Positions 5,275 through 7,717 of a stretch of 7,717 nt of DNA are shown piece after piece. Position 1 is the stretch's first letter. Each line of letters starts with the position of its first letter. The translations under genes were made by a program, and so were the position numbers. The notes beneath the pieces were generated by a model. That model was given only the letters and a program-made list of their open reading frames with translations. It had not been told where the DNA came from and ran no database searches. This stretch comes from DAIDKA01 sp035943195 (lineage in GTDB: Bacteria > Pseudomonadota > Gammaproteobacteria > Steroidobacterales > Steroidobacteraceae): positions 1 to 7,717 of the forward strand of contig DASZCK010000018.1 of the NCBI GenBank assembly GCA_035943195.1. The letters run 5' to 3'.

Positions 5275-6405
5275 ATGGCAGAAAATGAGAACGGCCAGGA
5301 CCGTACCGAACAACCTACTCAAAAGCGCCTCGACGAGGCGCGCCGCGGTGGTCAGCTCCCACGTTCCCGGGATCTGTCGACAGCAGCCGTGGTGCTGGTC
5401 GCGGGCCTGGGCCTGCGTTTCACAGGTGCCGCGATGGCCAACGATTACGCCGGCCTCATGCGTTCCGCATTGTCCCTGTCGCGCGAGCAGGTGCTCGATG
5501 AAAACCGGCTGCTGCCGCATCTGGTGGCACTGGGATGGCAGGGAATCACGCCCCTGGCACCCATCCTGGGTCTGACGCTGGCAGCAGCGCTGCTGAGTCC
5601 GCTGGCACTCGGTGGCTGGAACATGAGTTTCGAGGCGCTGGTTCCGAAGTTCAGTCGCTTGAACATCGTCGAGGGCCTGAAGCGCCTGGTGTCGGTGCAC
5701 GGTCTGATCGAACTGCTGAAGGCCTACGGCAAATTCCTGCTCGTGGGCATCATTGCCGTGGCGTTCCTGCACGCCAAAACCGCGGCGCTGCTTGGCCTGG
5801 GCGATGAGCCGCTGAACTCCGCGATCGGCGACGCGTTCAATCTGGTGGGCTCGTCCCTGCTGGCACTAGCCGCCTCGCTGGCGATCATCGCCGCCATCGA
5901 TGTGCCGCTGACCTTGCGCCAGTACATGAAACAACTGGGCATGTCGCGCCAGGAAGTGCGCGAGGAACACCGCCAGAGCGACGGTGCTCCGGAAGTCAAG
6001 GGCCGCATCCGGCGCCTGCAGCAGGAACTGGCGCGGCGCCGGATGCTGCAGGAAGTGCCGAAGGCCGACGTCGTGATCACCAACCCCACGCACTACTCCG
6101 TGGCCCTGCGCTACGACGAGCAGCGCATGCGCGCGCCGGTCGTGGTCGCCAAGGGCGTGGATGAGGTCGCCGCCAATATCCGCAGGATCGCGGCTGAGAA
6201 CAACGTGCCGATTTTCGAGGCTCCGCCGCTGGCGCGCGTGCTGTTCCGCGATGTCGACCTGAACATGGAAGTGCCTTCGACCCTGTACGTGGCGGTCGCC
6301 CAGGTACTCACCTACGTATTCCAGGTGCGCACCGCCGCCAAGACCGGCTCGCCGCGGCCGGTTCGTCCCATCATCGATCCTGCGATCGAGGAAACCAGGC
6401 AGTAA
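5275..6405 (+). CDS. flhB: Flagellar export specificity-switch protein FlhB
   Basis: FlhB is an export gate protein whose autocleaved cytoplasmic domain sets substrate class and responds to FliK. The 376-residue product begins with the usual charged leader (GQDRTEQPTQKRLDEARRGG, 7-26). It has four membrane segments (about 35-53, 93-112, 148-172 and 188-212) and a cytoplasmic domain from about 213. The self-cleavage motif NPTH is at residues 270-273 (bases 6082-6093), one residue off the enterobacterial position, and is followed by YSVALRYDE and the conserved EAPPLARVLFR (315-325). The linker that normally reads like EGDPxVK is SDGAPEVK here (235-242), an uncommon form. The start is 2 nt after fliR, and flhA follows after 3 nt. 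The last 25 or so residues, after the conserved domain, are a short variable tail. Confidence 0.96.
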   Translation: MAENENGQDRTEQPTQKRLDEARRGGQLPRSRDLSTAAVVLVAGLGLRFTGAAMANDYAGLMRSALSLSREQVLDENRLLPHLVALGWQGITPLAPILGLTLAAALLSPLALGGWNMSFEALVPKFSRLNIVEGLKRLVSVHGLIELLKAYGKFLLVGIIAVAFLHAKTAALLGLGDEPLNSAIGDAFNLVGSSLLALAASLAIIAAIDVPLTLRQYMKQLGMSRQEVREEHRQSDGAPEVKGRIRRLQQELARRRMLQEVPKADVVITNPTHYSVALRYDEQRMRAPVVVAKGVDEVAANIRRIAAENNVPIFEAPPLARVLFRDVDLNMEVPSTLYVAVAQVLTYVFQVRTAAKTGSPRPVRPIIDPAIEETRQ

Positions 6406-6408
6406 CCC

Positions 6409-7717
6409 ATGGCCGACGCCGCCGCACCAAACGCCCCCACCCTGAGCAGCCTGCTGCGCACCGGCATCGGCGTGCCCGTGGGCGTGCTCGCGGTGCTGTC
6501 CATGGTGGTGCTGCCGCTGCCGCCGTTCGCACTGGATGTGTTGTTCACGTTCAACATCGCATTGTCGATCGTGATCGTGATGACGGTGTTCCATGTCTCG
6601 CGGCCCATCGAGTTTGGCGTGTTTCCGACCGTAATGCTGATGGCCACTTTGTTGCGCCTCGCACTGAACGTCGCCTCGACCCGGGTAGTGCTGCTGCACG
6701 GCTATTCGGGTCCGTCGGCGGCCGGCCGCGTCATCCAGGCATTCGGTGAATTCGTGATCGGCGGCAACTTCGCGGTCGGCGTGGTGGTCTTCATCATCCT
6801 CACCATCATCAATTTCGTGGTGGTCACCAAGGGCTCGGGCCGTATCTCCGAAGTCAGCGCCCGCTTCACCTTGGATGCCATGCCCGGCAAGCAGATGGCC
6901 ATCGACGCCGATCTCAACGCCGGACTCATCACGCAGGATGAGGCACGCGTGCGTCGCTCCGAGGTCCGCCAGGAAGCGGACTTCTACGGCTCCATGGACG
7001 GTGCCAGCAAATTCGTCCGCGGCGACGCGGTCGCCGGCATCATGATCCTCATCATCAACATCATCGGCGGCCTGGCGATCGGCACCATCGGTCACGGCCT
7101 CGGCTTCGGTGATGCGGCCCGCACCTACACCCTGCTGACCATCGGCGACGGCCTGGTCACCCAGATACCGGCGCTGCTCCTGTCCACCGCAGTCGCCATC
7201 ATCGTCACCCGCATGTCCGGCAAGCAGGACATGGGCGGGGAAGTGAAGAAGCAGTTGTTCGGGCAGCCGCGCGCGCTTGGCGTGGCCGCAGGCCTGCTCG
7301 GGGTCATCGGACTGGTACCCGGCATGCCCAATCTCGCCTTCCTGGGAATGGCCGCCCTGTGCGGCGGCGGCGCCTACGCCATACGCAAGCGACGCGAGGC
7401 CGCAGCCGCCAAGCCCGCCGCGCCCCCGCCGACGCCGCCGGCGCCGGAGAACAAGGATCTGTCCTGGGACGATGTCCGCCCGGTCGACGTGCTGGGTCTG
7501 GAGGTCGGCTACCGTCTCGTGCCCCTGGTCAATAAGACCCAAAGCGGCGACCTGCTGGGTCGCATCCGCGGGGTGCGCCGCAAACTCTCGCAGGAGCTGG
7601 GCTTCCTGGTGCCCGCGGTCCACATCCGCGACAACCTCGATCTTGCGCCCAATACCTATCGCATCAACCTGGGCGGCGTGCCGGTCGGGGAAAGCATCAT
7701 CTACCCCGAGCGCGACA
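6409..7717 (+). CDS. flhA: Flagellar export gate protein FlhA, 5' part (3' end outside window)
   Basis: FlhA is the nonameric gate protein whose cytoplasmic ring docks chaperone-substrate complexes and couples export to the proton motive force. The frame from the ATG at 6409 stays open to the right edge. It gives 436 complete codons plus one base, about 60% of the usual length of near 700. The N-terminal membrane domain spans about 20-325. It carries the FHIPEP signature RLALNVASTR (83-92) and the cytoplasmic loop RISEVSARFTLDAMPGKQMA (145-164), then IDADLNAGLI, which includes the conserved Asp and charged residues of that loop. KFVRGDAVAG (201-210) and IGDGLVTQIPALLLSTAVAI (245-264) are further family landmarks. 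A Pro/Ala-rich linker (about 331-349) leads into the cytoplasmic domain, starting near DVLGLEVGYRLVPLV (360-374). A weak AGG at 6397-6399 precedes the start, and flhB ends 3 nt upstream. Confidence 0.96.
   Translation, partial: MADAAAPNAPTLSSLLRTGIGVPVGVLAVLSMVVLPLPPFALDVLFTFNIALSIVIVMTVFHVSRPIEFGVFPTVMLMATLLRLALNVASTRVVLLHGYSGPSAAGRVIQAFGEFVIGGNFAVGVVVFIILTIINFVVVTKGSGRISEVSARFTLDAMPGKQMAIDADLNAGLITQDEARVRRSEVRQEADFYGSMDGASKFVRGDAVAGIMILIINIIGGLAIGTIGHGLGFGDAARTYTLLTIGDGLVTQIPALLLSTAVAIIVTRMSGKQDMGGEVKKQLFGQPRALGVAAGLLGVIGLVPGMPNLAFLGMAALCGGGAYAIRKRREAAAAKPAAPPPTPPAPENKDLSWDDVRPVDVLGLEVGYRLVPLVNKTQSGDLLGRIRGVRRKLSQELGFLVPAVHIRDNLDLAPNTYRINLGGVPVGESIIYPERD

Noticed and set aside
5525..5540. 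Sigma-54-like TGGCACTGGGATGGCA inside flhB
   Set aside because: The GG-N10-GC spacing fits, but it is inside coding sequence that encodes conserved-position residues, about 870 nt upstream of flhA. A chance match is likely in GC-rich DNA.
4819..5772. Minus-strand open frame of 317 codons opposite fliR and flhB
   Set aside because: No recognisable domain and shadow-like composition; the sense strand holds two well-conserved genes.
6312..6932. Minus-strand open frames opposite the start of flhA, considered as small antisense proteins
   Set aside because: Met/Thr-rich products mirror the hydrophobic codons of flhA, with no independent support.
5866..7623. Long minus-strand open frame (585 codons) antisense to flhB and flhA
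   Set aside because: Its product is rich in His, Gly, Asp, Gln and Arg with no recognisable domain, as expected from reading the opposite strand of GC-rich genes. Both sense genes are strongly conserved, so it is a shadow.
1..7717. Search for mobile elements, CRISPR arrays, tRNAs, toxin-antitoxin or phage genes
   Set aside because: No spaced direct repeats, tRNA-like cloverleaf, transposase motifs or foreign-looking genes were seen; the gene run is a compact flagellar operon with uniform composition.

Overview
This window is a section of a chromosomal flagellar biosynthesis locus. All genes lie on the + strand and are tightly packed: fliK (3' part), fliL, fliM, fliN, fliO, fliP, fliQ, fliR, flhB and flhA (5' part). 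The high GC content, the gene order fliK-fliLMNOPQR-flhB-flhA, and an excellent sigma-54 type promoter in front of fliL together suggest a polarly flagellated gammaproteobacterium, perhaps close to Xanthomonadales, Nevskiales or Steroidobacterales. The organism assignment is an inference from synteny and composition; no taxonomic marker is present.

Layout. Bases 1-961 hold the C-terminal part of the hook-length control protein FliK; its reading frame is open to the left edge. Bases 962-1148 are the only sizeable gap (187 nt). It holds a GC-rich palindrome just after fliK, an A+T-richer stretch with a short dyad, and a -24/-12 promoter (1082-1097) followed by a good ribosome binding site for fliL. 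From 1149 to the right edge the genes run with gaps of 2-18 nt or with stop/start overlaps, consistent with one long transcript: fliL (1149-1673), fliM (GTG start, 1692-2708), fliN (2720-3052), fliO (TTG start overlapping the fliN stop, 3049-3444), fliP (GTG start overlapping the fliO stop, 3441-4208), fliQ (ATGA overlap, 4205-4474), fliR (4490-5272), flhB (5275-6405) and flhA (6409 to beyond 7717; 436 residues visible, no stop in the window).

How the genes work together. FliP, FliQ and FliR form the export gate core of the flagellar type III secretion system, with FliO as assembly factor. FlhB and FlhA are the cytoplasm-facing gate proteins that select and energise export. FliK measures hook length and triggers the FlhB-dependent switch from rod/hook to filament substrates. 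FliM and FliN make up most of the C-ring switch that receives CheY-P, and FliL sits at the basal body around the stator.

Nothing in the window looks like an undescribed system. Every long open frame is either a known flagellar gene or an antisense/overlapping shadow typical of GC-rich DNA. The most useful non-coding observations are the fliL promoter and its upstream dyad. The most useful coding observations are the series of non-ATG, coupled starts and an unusual FlhB linker sequence.
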